64,000 nucleotides of DNA from Oxalobacteraceae sp. CFBP 13730 (GTDB lineage Bacteria; Pseudomonadota; Gammaproteobacteria; Burkholderiales; Burkholderiaceae_D): NCBI GenBank assembly GCA_014841835.1, contig JACYUQ010000002.1:124001-188000 (forward strand), read 5' to 3'. Shown here piece after piece: positions 33,566 through 42,441 of the stretch (position 1 is the stretch's first letter; every line of letters begins with the position of its first letter). Under the pieces are notes generated by a model. The model was not told the origin of the DNA. It worked only from the letters and a program-made list of their open reading frames with translations, and searched no databases. The position numbers were made by a program, and so were the translations under genes.

Positions 33566-34807
33566 ATGACATATCACCCGGACGATGCTGCCTGCTGGTG
33601 GCGCGATGCGGCAGGTTTGCAGCGCATGGTTGTCGATCTGCTGGCCGCCGAACTGGCGGCGCTGCGGCCAGGCCGGCAACTGCAGGCGCCGCCCTGGCCC
33701 GCAGCACTCGATCTGCGCCACGATCTGGCTGCCGATTCGCTCGAACTGATGGGACTGGCGTCGGCACTGGAAACCCAACTGCATCTGCGCGGGACGGCTG
33801 ACGCGCCGTTGCTGACGCGTACGCGTCTGGAGGACTGGCTCGATGCGGCGCTCGCCGGTCTTGACGCCGACGGGAGCGCGCTGACGTTTCGCACGTCGGG
33901 CAGCAGTGGCGCGCCCAAGCCGTGCAGGCACCCGCTGGCGTTACTGTGGCAAGAGGTCGGGGCGCTCGCCACGCTGCTGCCAGGCCGGCGGCGCATCGTC
34001 AGCCTGGTGCCGGCGCACCATATCTATGGCTTCCTCTTCACGGTCTTGCTGCCGCGCCGCCTGGGCATCGATGCTGTCTGCGACCTGCGCGGTCATGCAC
34101 CGGCGGCGCTGGCGGCCCAGCTGATGCCCGGCGACCTGGTGATCGGGCATCCGGATCTCTGGCGCGCGTTCGGCCAGGCCGCCGGGCCGCTGGCGCCGGA
34201 CGTCGTCGGCGTCACCTCGACGGCGCCGTGCCCGCCCGAGGTGGCGCGTGCTGCGCTCGGCACGGGGTTGGCGCGGCTGGTCCAGGTGTATGGCAGCTCC
34301 GAGACTGCAGGCGTGGGCTGGCGTGACGAGGCAGAGGGCGGTTACACGCTGTTTCCGTACTGGTCGCGTACCCGTCAGGACAAGCGTCAGGCCGATGGCC
34401 TGGTCCGCCAGTGTCCGGACGGGACGCGTCAGCCAGCCATGTTGCAGGATCGGCTGGCATGGCGTGACGACGGGCGTTTCCAGCCGGACGGACGCATCGA
34501 CCAGGCGGTGCAGGTCGGCGGCGTCAATGTGTTTCCGGGCTATGTGGCCGATGTGCTACGTCTGCATCCGGCCGTGCTGGAGGCAAGCGTGCGCCGCATG
34601 CGGCCCGATGAGGGCGAACGCCTGAAGGCCTTCGTGGTGGTGCGTGACGGCGCGGTGGCCGATGCCGCGCTGCAGGCCGGCTTGCACGCCTGGCTCAGCG
34701 AGCGCCTGACAGCGCCCGAGTGCCCGGTGGCCTACTCGTTCGGACCGCGCCTGCCGCGTGGTGCGGGCGGCAAGCTGGCCGACTGGATCATCGACAGCGA
34801 CGTCTAG
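33566..34807 (+). CDS. pcl: 4-coumarate-CoA ligase-like protein of the PYP-activation type
   Basis: 413-residue ANL-superfamily adenylating enzyme. P-loop TSGSSGAPKP, YGSSET motif, DGRFQPDGRIDQAVQVGGVNV hinge region and a C-terminal GGKLADWI with the catalytic lysine are visible. The N-terminus holds an extra ~90 residues with DLAADSLELMGLA, reminiscent of a carrier-protein motif. It is shorter than ordinary 4-coumarate-CoA ligases and fits the short family found beside pyp genes, which makes p-coumaroyl-CoA to load the chromophore. Divergent from pyp, about 190 bases apart. An ATG at 33551 adds five residues. Confidence 0.78.
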   Translation: MTYHPDDAACWWRDAAGLQRMVVDLLAAELAALRPGRQLQAPPWPAALDLRHDLAADSLELMGLASALETQLHLRGTADAPLLTRTRLEDWLDAALAGLDADGSALTFRTSGSSGAPKPCRHPLALLWQEVGALATLLPGRRRIVSLVPAHHIYGFLFTVLLPRRLGIDAVCDLRGHAPAALAAQLMPGDLVIGHPDLWRAFGQAAGPLAPDVVGVTSTAPCPPEVARAALGTGLARLVQVYGSSETAGVGWRDEAEGGYTLFPYWSRTRQDKRQADGLVRQCPDGTRQPAMLQDRLAWRDDGRFQPDGRIDQAVQVGGVNVFPGYVADVLRLHPAVLEASVRRMRPDEGERLKAFVVVRDGAVADAALQAGLHAWLSERLTAPECPVAYSFGPRLPRGAGGKLADWIIDSDV

Positions 34808-34819
34808 GGACGTGCGCGG

Positions 34820-35179
34820 CTACAACGCGACAAAACTCTCGAAGCCGCCAAAGAACATGCGTTTGACGTCGAACGGCACGCCGCCCGGCTGCATCATGGC
34901 GGCCAGGCGCGGATCGTTCATGACTTTTTCATTGACTTCGTCGCGATGGGCGCGCGATTCATAGACAGCCCAGGCGAGGATCACCGTTTCGCCTTCTTCG
35001 AGTTGTACGCTCTGCGGGAACGACGTGTGTTCGCCGGACGGGACATCGTCGGCGATCCATTCACGGTATTCGAGCGCGCCATGCTCGCGCCAGACGGCGC
35101 CGGCCAGCTGCGCCTGGGCGCGGTACGTTTCGATGCTGGAGGTGGGAAGCGGAAGGACAAAACCATCGACATATGCCAT
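34820..35179 (-). CDS. DUF1428 protein (YbaA-like)
   Basis: 119-residue dimeric alpha/beta-barrel (ferredoxin-like) family protein, function unknown. MAYVDGFVLPLP, EYREWIADDVPSGEHTSFP and the C-terminal PFDVKRMFFGGFESFV match E. coli YbaA. The start at 35179 is set by this alignment and an upstream GGGAG (ccagGGAGatccac on the coding strand). It ends 12 bases from the ligase stop, convergent. Confidence 0.82.
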   Translation of the reverse strand: MAYVDGFVLPLPTSSIETYRAQAQLAGAVWREHGALEYREWIADDVPSGEHTSFPQSVQLEEGETVILAWAVYESRAHRDEVNEKVMNDPRLAAMMQPGGVPFDVKRMFFGGFESFVAL

Positions 35180-35275
35180 GTGGATCTCCCTGGACGGTTG
35201 GATGCGCGGGGCGCGTCTGTGACCCACCAGTACACGGCCCACGAGGTTCCCGACAGTGGTGTCGGGAACCTCAGG

Positions 35276-37753
35276 CTACCACAGGCTGTTGTCGGGTGCC
35301 GGTGCTTGCGGGGGCTGCTGCGGCGGCAGCGCTGGCGGCTGCGGTGCTTGCGGTGCCGGCTGCGGCGGCTGCACCGGCGGTGCGACGTTGGGCAGCGCCT
35401 CGAGCGGCGACGGTCCTTCGAGCGGCGCATCATCGGGCGGCTGCTGGAACTCGTCGACCGGCGCCGCCGGCGGCGCGACTGCGATGTCGATCGTGCGGGT
35501 CTCGACCGCGTCGGCGTATTCGGGATAGATCCAGTCGCGGCCATCGTTGACCAGGTCGTCCGGCGGCGTGCGCTCCTGCGGCGGGACCTTGGCCAGCGCC
35601 ACGCGCATGTAGTCGATCCAGATCGGCATCGCCAGCGTCGAGCCGAATTCGCGGCCGCCCAGCGAGCGCGGTTCGTCGTAGCCCATCCACGATACCGCGA
35701 CAACCTTGCCCGCGTAGCCGGCGAACCAGCCATCGATCGCATCGTTCGTGGTGCCGGTCTTGCCGGCCAGGTCGGTGCGGCCGAGCTGCTTGGCCGAGCC
35801 GGCGGCGGTACCGAAGCGGGCCACGTCGCGCAGCATGCTGTCGACGACGAAGGCATTTCTTGCCGTGATGACGCGGTTGTCTTCCTGCGGGCCCTGGGAT
35901 GGCGGCACCTCGGCAATCACGCTGCCATTGCCGTCGACGATGCGCTGGATCAGGTAGGGCTTGACGCGGTAGCCGCCATTGGCGAACACCGAGTACGCGC
36001 CGGCCAGCTGCAGCGGCGTGACGGCGCCCGTGCCCAGCGCCATCGTGTAGTTGCGCGGATGGCGCGCCAGGTCGAAGCCGAAGTGCTCGAGATACTGGTG
36101 CGCAAAATCGACCGACACCGCGCGCAGCACGCGCACCGTCGGCACATTCTTCGACTTGACGAGCGCCTGGCGCAGCGTGACTTCACCGTCGAACACGCCG
36201 TCGTCGTTTTGCGGCCGCCACGGATTGTCTGCGCTGGCGCCGGGCAGTTCGATCGGCGCATCGAGAATGCGGGTGGCGGGCGAGTAGCCTTTTTCAAGGG
36301 CGGCCGAATACACGAAGGGCTTGATGCTCGATCCCGGCTGGCGCCACGCCTGCGTGACGTGGTTGAACTTCTGCAGGTTGTAGTCGAAGCCGCCCACCAG
36401 CGCGTGGTAGGCGCCGGTCTCGGCATCGATCGCGACGAACGCCGCCTCGACCTGCGGCACCTGCACGATGGCCCAGTCGCCGGCCTTGTCCTTGCTGACG
36501 CGGATGACGGCGCCCGGCGTGATGCGCAGCGCCTCGCGCGCTGTCGGCTGCAGGCCAGGACTGGCAAACTTCAGGCCCGCGCCCTTGATGACGATGTCTT
36601 CGCCCGACAGCAGCGTCGCCCGCACCTGGCTCGTGCTGGCCGCCAGTACGACGCCGGCCAGCAAGCCGTCGCTGGAACGGCGCGCCTGCAGCGCGTCGGC
36701 AATGGCTTCGTCGCGTTGTTCGGGGTCGGATGGCAGCTCGACACGCGCCTCGGGGCCACGGTAGCCATGGCGGCCATCGTAGGCCAGAACGTTGCGCCGT
36801 ACCGATTCGTACGCGGCCTTTTGTTCGGCCGCGCGGATCGTCGTCGTGACCACGATGCCGCGCGTGTAGGCGTCTTCGCCGAACTGTTCGTAGACCGCCT
36901 GGCGCGCGAGCTCCGCGACATACTGGGCCGGCGTGTCGAACTTCTGGCCGGCGTCGCGCTTGACGCGCAGTGGTTCGGCCAGCGCCGTGGTGTACTGCGC
37001 CTCGGTGATCGTGCCCAGTTCGAGCAGGCGCTTGAGGATGGCGTGCTGGCGCGCCGCCGCGCGTTTGGGGTTCGACACGGGATTGGTGCGCGCAGGATTT
37101 TGCGGCAGACCGGCCAGCATCGCCGTTTCGGCCAGCGACAGCTGATCGAGTGTCTTGCCGAAGTAGCTGCGCGCGGCGCTCGAAAAACCGTACGAGCGCT
37201 GGCCCAGGTAGATCTGGTTCATGTACAGCTCGAGGATCTGGTCCTTGGACAGCGAGCGCTCGATCTTGTAGGCCAGCGCGACCTCGGTCAGCTTGCGCGA
37301 GAGCGTCTTCTCGTTGGTGAGGAAGAAGTTGCGCGCGACCTGCATCGTGATGGTCGATGCGCCCTGGCGAAAGCCGCCGCGCAGATTGGCGCGGGCTGCA
37401 CCCATCGCCCGGATGAAGTCGATGCCGCCGTGTTCATAGAAGCGCGTGTCTTCGATCGCCAGCACAGCGCTTTTCATCATGGCGGGGATCTTCGTGATCG
37501 GCACGAAGTCGCGGTGCTCGACGCCGAACTGGCCGATCAGCACATTGTCCTGCGTGTAGATGCGCAGCGGGATCTTGGGGCGGTAGTCGGTCACGGCATC
37601 GATCGGCGGCACTTTGTCACTGATCGCGCTCCACACGCCGATGGCCAGGCCGGCCGCAATCAGCAGCAGCGCGGCGAAAAAGATCAGCACGTAGGCGTAC
37701 GCGCGCTTCATGCCCAGCAGGGTTTTTCGGGACTGTTGGTTGGTCGCTTTCAC
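35276..37753 (-). CDS. mrcA: penicillin-binding protein 1A (class A PBP)
   Basis: Bifunctional peptidoglycan glycosyltransferase/transpeptidase. A short cytoplasmic tail and one membrane helix (about 19-43) come first. The GT51 domain has AIEDTRFYEHGGID and QGASTITMQVARNFFL. The transpeptidase domain has SxxK in RQPGSSIKPF, SKN in VKSKNVPTVR and KTG in LAGKTGTTND. The C-terminal ~70 residues are Pro/Gln/Ala-rich. GTG at 37753 is taken as start (825 residues); ATG at 37711 is an alternative. Divergent from the OPT transporter gene. Confidence 0.92.
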   Translation of the reverse strand: MKATNQQSRKTLLGMKRAYAYVLIFFAALLLIAAGLAIGVWSAISDKVPPIDAVTDYRPKIPLRIYTQDNVLIGQFGVEHRDFVPITKIPAMMKSAVLAIEDTRFYEHGGIDFIRAMGAARANLRGGFRQGASTITMQVARNFFLTNEKTLSRKLTEVALAYKIERSLSKDQILELYMNQIYLGQRSYGFSSAARSYFGKTLDQLSLAETAMLAGLPQNPARTNPVSNPKRAAARQHAILKRLLELGTITEAQYTTALAEPLRVKRDAGQKFDTPAQYVAELARQAVYEQFGEDAYTRGIVVTTTIRAAEQKAAYESVRRNVLAYDGRHGYRGPEARVELPSDPEQRDEAIADALQARRSSDGLLAGVVLAASTSQVRATLLSGEDIVIKGAGLKFASPGLQPTAREALRITPGAVIRVSKDKAGDWAIVQVPQVEAAFVAIDAETGAYHALVGGFDYNLQKFNHVTQAWRQPGSSIKPFVYSAALEKGYSPATRILDAPIELPGASADNPWRPQNDDGVFDGEVTLRQALVKSKNVPTVRVLRAVSVDFAHQYLEHFGFDLARHPRNYTMALGTGAVTPLQLAGAYSVFANGGYRVKPYLIQRIVDGNGSVIAEVPPSQGPQEDNRVITARNAFVVDSMLRDVARFGTAAGSAKQLGRTDLAGKTGTTNDAIDGWFAGYAGKVVAVSWMGYDEPRSLGGREFGSTLAMPIWIDYMRVALAKVPPQERTPPDDLVNDGRDWIYPEYADAVETRTIDIAVAPPAAPVDEFQQPPDDAPLEGPSPLEALPNVAPPVQPPQPAPQAPQPPALPPQQPPQAPAPDNSLW

Positions 37754-37916
37754 TGCCGAACTCTCACTGTAAAAGTTGCTGCAGGCCACGTGGTGGGCCA
37801 GGATCGGGCGATTATAGTCCGCTTTCAGCGCACGCTTTCTTTCCGTACGTGCATGTGCGATATTCCTGCTTTCGGTTCGTCCGCAGCGGCGAGCTACGCC
37901 CGCCAACAAGGACACC

Positions 37917-40163
37917 ATGCCGCACGATTCAAGCTTCAAACCGTATATTCCCGCCCATGCCCAACTGGCTGAAATGACGCCACGCGCCCTGATCATGGGC
38001 GTCATCCTGGGCATGATCTTCGGCGCGTCGTCGCTGTACCTGGTGCTGAAAGTCGGCCTCACTGTCAGCGCGTCGATCCCGGTGGCGGTCATCGCCATCA
38101 CGCTGTTCGGCGTGGCGAAGCAGCTTGGCGCGCGCGAATCGACGATCCTCGAAAACAGCATCGCGCAGACAGCCGGTTCGGCCGGCGAGTCGCTGGCCTT
38201 CGGCCTGGGCGTGACGATGCCGGCGATCCTGATCCTGGGCTTTGACCTGGAAATCTCGCGCGTGCTGCTGGTGGGCGTGCTCGGTGGCCTGCTGGGCATC
38301 CTGATGATGATCCCGCTGCGCCGCACGCTGATCGTCGACCAGCACCGCGAACTGAAATACCCGGAAGGCACGGCCTGCGCCGAAGTGCTCAAGGCTGCGG
38401 CCACCGACGTCTCGCGCGACGCTGCAGGTGAAGTGCGCATCGCCGGCAGCGACGCGGTCCGCATCGCAAAACGCCGCGCAATGCTGATCTTCGGTGGCTT
38501 CGGCATCGGCATCCTGTACAAGACACTCAGCGTGTCGTTCAAGGGCTGGCGCGATACGGTCAACTTCGAGTTCGGCGCGCCGCTCAAGACCGGCAGCATC
38601 GGCGCCGAGATCTCGCCCGAGCTGGTGGGTGTGGGCTACATCATCGGGCCGCGCATCGCCTTCACGATGGCGGCCGGTGGCGTGCTGGCGTCGCTGATGC
38701 TGGTCCCGATGATCAAGTTCTTCGGCGAGCTGGCCAGCACGCCGCTCTCGCCCGGCACGATTCCGATCCGCGACATGACGGGCGACGATATCCGCAGCGC
38801 CTATATTCTCTACATCGGCGCCGGTGCCGTCGCCACGGGCGGCCTGATCTCGCTGGCGCGCTCGCTGCCGACGATCTGGAACGGCTTGCGTGGTGGCCTG
38901 GCCGGCATGAAAAACGGCAGCAGCGCCGATGCGTCGTTGCGTACCGACCGCGACATCCCGATGAAGTGGGTTGTCATCGGCTGCCTGGCGATCGTCGCCG
39001 TCATTTCCCTGGCCGCGCCGCTGCACATGAACGTGCTCGGTGCAGTGCTGATCCTGGTGTTTGGCTTTCTGTTCGCGACCGTGTCGTCGCGGCTCGTGGG
39101 CGAGATCGGGTCGTCGTCCAATCCGATCTCCGGCATGGCAGTGGCCACGCTGTTGTTTACCTGCCTGATCTTCTTGCTGATGGGCTGGACGGGCGGCCAG
39201 TATTACGTGACCGCGCTGTCGGTCGGCGCGATCGTCTGCATCGCCGCCAGCAATGCCGGCACGACGTCGCAGGATCTGAAGACCGGCTACCTGGTCGGCT
39301 CCACGCCGCGCATGCAGCAATACGCGATCCTGTGCGGCGCGTTTGCATCGGCACTGATCCTGGGACCGGTGCTGCTCAAGCTGAACGACGCGGGCACGGT
39401 GTACGTGCCGGCAGCGCAGGTGGCGCCTGGCCTGACGGTCGATGCGTCCCGGTTGAGCGACACCGGCACGCTGCAAGGTCCGCAGGCCGACACGGACAAG
39501 AACACCTACAAAGTCTGGCACAAGACCGACACGGTCGGCGGCCCGGCCGGCAAGTACTTCGTCGACAACGCAGGCAAGGCCGTGTACCTGGTCGACCCGG
39601 GCATCAACGGCCACCACAAGACGCGACCCGACGGCACCGAAGTGAAAAAATACGATGCGCCGAAAGCCGTGCTGATGTCGTACATCATCAAGGGCATCCT
39701 GGACCGCGAGCTGCCATGGACACTGGTGCTGTTCGGCGTGATGATCGCGATCGTGCTGGAAATGGCGGGGATCGCGTCGCTGGCGTTTTCAGTGGGCGTC
39801 TACCTGCCGCTGGTGGCAACGCTGCCGATCGCGATTGGCGGCACGGTACGCTGGCTGGCCGACCGCCGCAACAACAAGTTGCCGCAGAACGTGGGCCTGA
39901 ACGAAGAAGAGCGCCAGGCGGCGAACGACCGCAGCTCGGGCGTGCTGCTGGCATCCGGCTACATCGCCGGCGGCGCGCTGGCAGGAATCATCATCGCGAT
40001 CACGGCGGGCGTGCTGACCGACTTCGACGCCGCCGCCGCGCGCTGGGCCGAAGCCTACAACCCGTTCTTCGCCGGCGACAGCGCGAACGTGCTGAGCATG
40101 CTGCCATACGCCGTGATCGTGGCGCTGCTGTTCTGGGTAGCGCGTGAAAAGCCCGTGAAGTAA
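37917..40163 (+). CDS. OPT-family oligopeptide transporter
   Basis: 748-residue polytopic inner-membrane transporter of the OPT superfamily, with around 15 hydrophobic segments. Typical sequences are the first helix ALIMGVILGMIFGASSLYLVLKVGLT and LKYPEGTACAEVLKA. A hydrophilic insert at about 485-590 is probably periplasmic. OPT members import oligopeptides or metal chelates in symport with protons; the substrate here is not readable. A POT peptide transporter lies convergently beyond the repeat array, so the two may serve related nutrition. Confidence 0.87.
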   Translation: MPHDSSFKPYIPAHAQLAEMTPRALIMGVILGMIFGASSLYLVLKVGLTVSASIPVAVIAITLFGVAKQLGARESTILENSIAQTAGSAGESLAFGLGVTMPAILILGFDLEISRVLLVGVLGGLLGILMMIPLRRTLIVDQHRELKYPEGTACAEVLKAAATDVSRDAAGEVRIAGSDAVRIAKRRAMLIFGGFGIGILYKTLSVSFKGWRDTVNFEFGAPLKTGSIGAEISPELVGVGYIIGPRIAFTMAAGGVLASLMLVPMIKFFGELASTPLSPGTIPIRDMTGDDIRSAYILYIGAGAVATGGLISLARSLPTIWNGLRGGLAGMKNGSSADASLRTDRDIPMKWVVIGCLAIVAVISLAAPLHMNVLGAVLILVFGFLFATVSSRLVGEIGSSSNPISGMAVATLLFTCLIFLLMGWTGGQYYVTALSVGAIVCIAASNAGTTSQDLKTGYLVGSTPRMQQYAILCGAFASALILGPVLLKLNDAGTVYVPAAQVAPGLTVDASRLSDTGTLQGPQADTDKNTYKVWHKTDTVGGPAGKYFVDNAGKAVYLVDPGINGHHKTRPDGTEVKKYDAPKAVLMSYIIKGILDRELPWTLVLFGVMIAIVLEMAGIASLAFSVGVYLPLVATLPIAIGGTVRWLADRRNNKLPQNVGLNEEERQAANDRSSGVLLASGYIAGGALAGIIIAITAGVLTDFDAAAARWAEAYNPFFAGDSANVLSMLPYAVIVALLFWVAREKPVK

Positions 40164-40186
40164 GGCGCACGGCCAGGGCAACAGCT

Positions 40187-40613
40187 GGGGTCAGGTCTGA
40201 CATTCGGACACGACCTCAGCCTTGATCACGTCCAATACAGGGGAACAGCTGGGGTCAGGTCTGACATTCGGACACGACCTCAGCCTTTGCCACTTCCAAC
40301 GCCGTGTTGCCAGCATTGGTAACAGCTGGGGTCGTCTGACATTCGGACACGATCTCAGCCTTGGTCACGTCCAATACAGCTAATAAAGCTAGGGTCAGGT
40401 CTGACATTTAGACACGACCTCAGCCTTCGCCACTTCCAACGCCGTGTTGCCAGCATTGGCATGGCTATGTGACAGCCAATTCCAACTCCCCGACTGTCGA
40501 GATCGTGTCCGAATGTCAGACCTGACCCCGGCTTTTGGTTGAGATCGTGTCCGAATGTGAGACCTGACCCCGGCTTTTGGTTGAGATCGTGTCCGAATGT
40601 CAGACCTGACCCC
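40187..40613. repeat. REPIN/MITE-like array C: four direct and three inverted copies
   Basis: Fills most of the 512-base gene-free gap 40164-40675. Direct copies of the 27-base repeat start at 40187, 40251, 40328 (lacking two bases) and 40391; inverted copies lie at 40503-40529, 40545-40571 and 40587-40613. Direct copies 1 and 3, and 2 and 4, are 140-141 bases apart within a duplicated segment (CACTTCCAACGCCGTGTTGC occurs at about 40290 and 40430). The inverted copies form a 42-base tandem repeat. The inner pair 40391-40529 is one 139-base element like A and B. Confidence 0.88.
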
Positions 40614-40625
40614 GGCTTTTGCTGA

Positions 40626-40661
40626 AACAAAAACGGCGGCCCGCGGGCCGCCGTTTTTGTT
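40626..40661. terminator. bidirectional intrinsic terminator
   Basis: Perfect palindromic stem built on CGGCGGCCCG / CGGGCCGCCG with flanking A5 and T5 runs. It ends the POT gene on the minus strand and could also stop read-through from the OPT side. Confidence 0.92.
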
Positions 40662-40675
40662 CGTGCGTAACGCTG

Positions 40676-42181
40676 TTACTTCACGCCGTGCATCAGCTTC
40701 TGGATCACCGGTGCGAGCAGCACCAGCAGGATGCCGCCGCCCAGCAGCGACAGTAGGCCGAAGTTGTAGCCGTCGAGTGCCGACGCCACCGTCATGCCGG
40801 TTTCACCGGAGACGTGCGAGGCGAAGATGCCCGACAGGTTGTTGCCGATACCGGTCGACAGGAACCAGCCGCCCATGCCCAGGCCGACGAGGCGGGTAGG
40901 GGCCAGCTTGGTGACCATCGACAGGCCGATTGGCGACAGGCACAGCTCACCGACCGACTGGATCACGTAGACGGCGAACAGCGTCCAGAACGGGATCTTG
41001 CCGTTACCGTCGATCAGCTGCGACAGTGCGTAGACCAGCAGGCCGAACGCGATGCCGTTGAAGATCAGGCCCAGGCCGAATTTACGCGGGATCGATGGGT
41101 TGGCGTTGCGCTTGCCCAGCCAGACCCAGACGGCGGCGATGATCGGTGCGAAGACGATGATGGCCACCGAGTTCACCGACTGGAACCAGGCGACAGGGAA
41201 GGTCCAGCCGTTCAGGTTGCGGTCGACGATGTTATCGGCCAGGAACGTGAACGAGCTGCCGGCCTGCTCGAAGAAGCACCAGAACAACACGTTGAAGAAG
41301 AAGATGATCATCATTGCCCAGGTCTTGTCGCGCGCGACTTTGCCTTCGCGGACACCTTCGATGATCAGCATCGCGGCCAAGCCGATGAACAGGACCGTCA
41401 GCAGGATCTGCAGGTTGGCAGCGCCAGCTTGCAGCAGCATGTAGACGATCGGGATCACGATCAGCGAACCGACGATGACGACGGCCAGGCGCTTTGGGCT
41501 GGCCAGTTCGCCGACCGGTGCGCCGATGCCCTGGAGCGTCTTGCGGCCGATGAAGAACCAGACCAGCGAGATCAGCATGCCGATGCCCGAGGCCAGGAAC
41601 ACGATCTTGTAGGCTGGCATGGCAGCGGTGCCGAACACTTTTTCAGCCAGCAGCTGGGTCAGGATCGGTGCAAAGAATGCGCCGACGTTGATGCCCATGT
41701 AGAAGATGGTGAAGCCGGAATCGCGACGCGTGTCGTTGAGCGCGTACAGCTGACCGACCATGGCCGAGATGTTCGGCTTGAACATGCCGTTACCGACGAT
41801 GATGGTCGCCAGACCCAGCTTAAACACGTCCTGGTTCGGAATCGAAATCATGAACAGGCCGGCCGCCATGAAGATGGCGCCGACCAGGATCGAACGTTGA
41901 TAACCGATGACGCGGTCGGCCACGTAGCCGCCGAAGACGGCGCCGGCATACACCAGCGCGAGGTAGGAACCGTAGGTGAGGTTGGCACTGGCCTGGCCAG
42001 CCGCGTCGCCGGCATAGAACTGGCCGACGATGTAGAGGACGAGTGCCCAACGAATGCCATAGAAAGCGAAGCGCTCCCAGAATTCCGTCATGAACAGCAT
42101 CCACAGCGGTGCTGGATGGCCCATGATCTGCTTGAACTCTGGAAGAGGTCCCCGAGCTGGGGTAGTAGCTGCACCGCTCAT
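40676..42181 (-). CDS. POT/PTR-family peptide:proton symporter
   Basis: 501-residue MFS transporter of the proton-dependent oligopeptide family. The first helix has the proton-coupling ExxERFxxYG motif (EFWERFAFYG). DRVIGYQRSILVGA, a FYMGINVGAFFAP segment and FWCFFEQAGSS are further family marks. About 14 hydrophobic segments. Expected to import di- and tripeptides. It converges on the OPT transporter with the repeat array and terminator between, and has a long leader (260 bases) shared with divergent ppnN. Confidence 0.9.
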   Translation of the reverse strand: MSGAATTPARGPLPEFKQIMGHPAPLWMLFMTEFWERFAFYGIRWALVLYIVGQFYAGDAAGQASANLTYGSYLALVYAGAVFGGYVADRVIGYQRSILVGAIFMAAGLFMISIPNQDVFKLGLATIIVGNGMFKPNISAMVGQLYALNDTRRDSGFTIFYMGINVGAFFAPILTQLLAEKVFGTAAMPAYKIVFLASGIGMLISLVWFFIGRKTLQGIGAPVGELASPKRLAVVIVGSLIVIPIVYMLLQAGAANLQILLTVLFIGLAAMLIIEGVREGKVARDKTWAMMIIFFFNVLFWCFFEQAGSSFTFLADNIVDRNLNGWTFPVAWFQSVNSVAIIVFAPIIAAVWVWLGKRNANPSIPRKFGLGLIFNGIAFGLLVYALSQLIDGNGKIPFWTLFAVYVIQSVGELCLSPIGLSMVTKLAPTRLVGLGMGGWFLSTGIGNNLSGIFASHVSGETGMTVASALDGYNFGLLSLLGGGILLVLLAPVIQKLMHGVK

Positions 42182-42441
42182 GCGGTTCCTCCCGAAAATG
42201 TAATGACAAGGTAATTGTTATATGGCGCTATTCGACGGGCGAACGTTCCAATAGGCACGCATTCTAGTGCATATCCTGCATCATACGAAGCTTTTTTGCC
42301 GGTGCGCCAACGGGTCCCGAACATGGTGCACTGCACCCTGTTTTGGGGCGCGCATGCGCCATCGGATTGGCGTATATTGCTGTACAGGACCGTCAGATTA
42401 TTGGCAGTCCGCATCACAGAATCGAACGAGGACACCAGATC

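Noticed and set aside
34946..37972. 1008-codon open frame on the plus strand opposite the PBP1A gene
   Set aside because: Arg/His/Ala-rich shadow of the PBP1A coding strand; no domain motif, no ribosome binding site.
37754..38599. N-terminal extension of the PBP1A frame by about 280 codons
   Set aside because: It runs antisense through the start of the OPT transporter gene; class A PBPs begin shortly before the membrane helix, so GTG 37753 is used.
40187..40613. CRISPR array
   Set aside because: Repeats occur in both orientations, spacing is irregular (about 42 to 140 bases), the spacers are themselves repeated and no cas gene is near.
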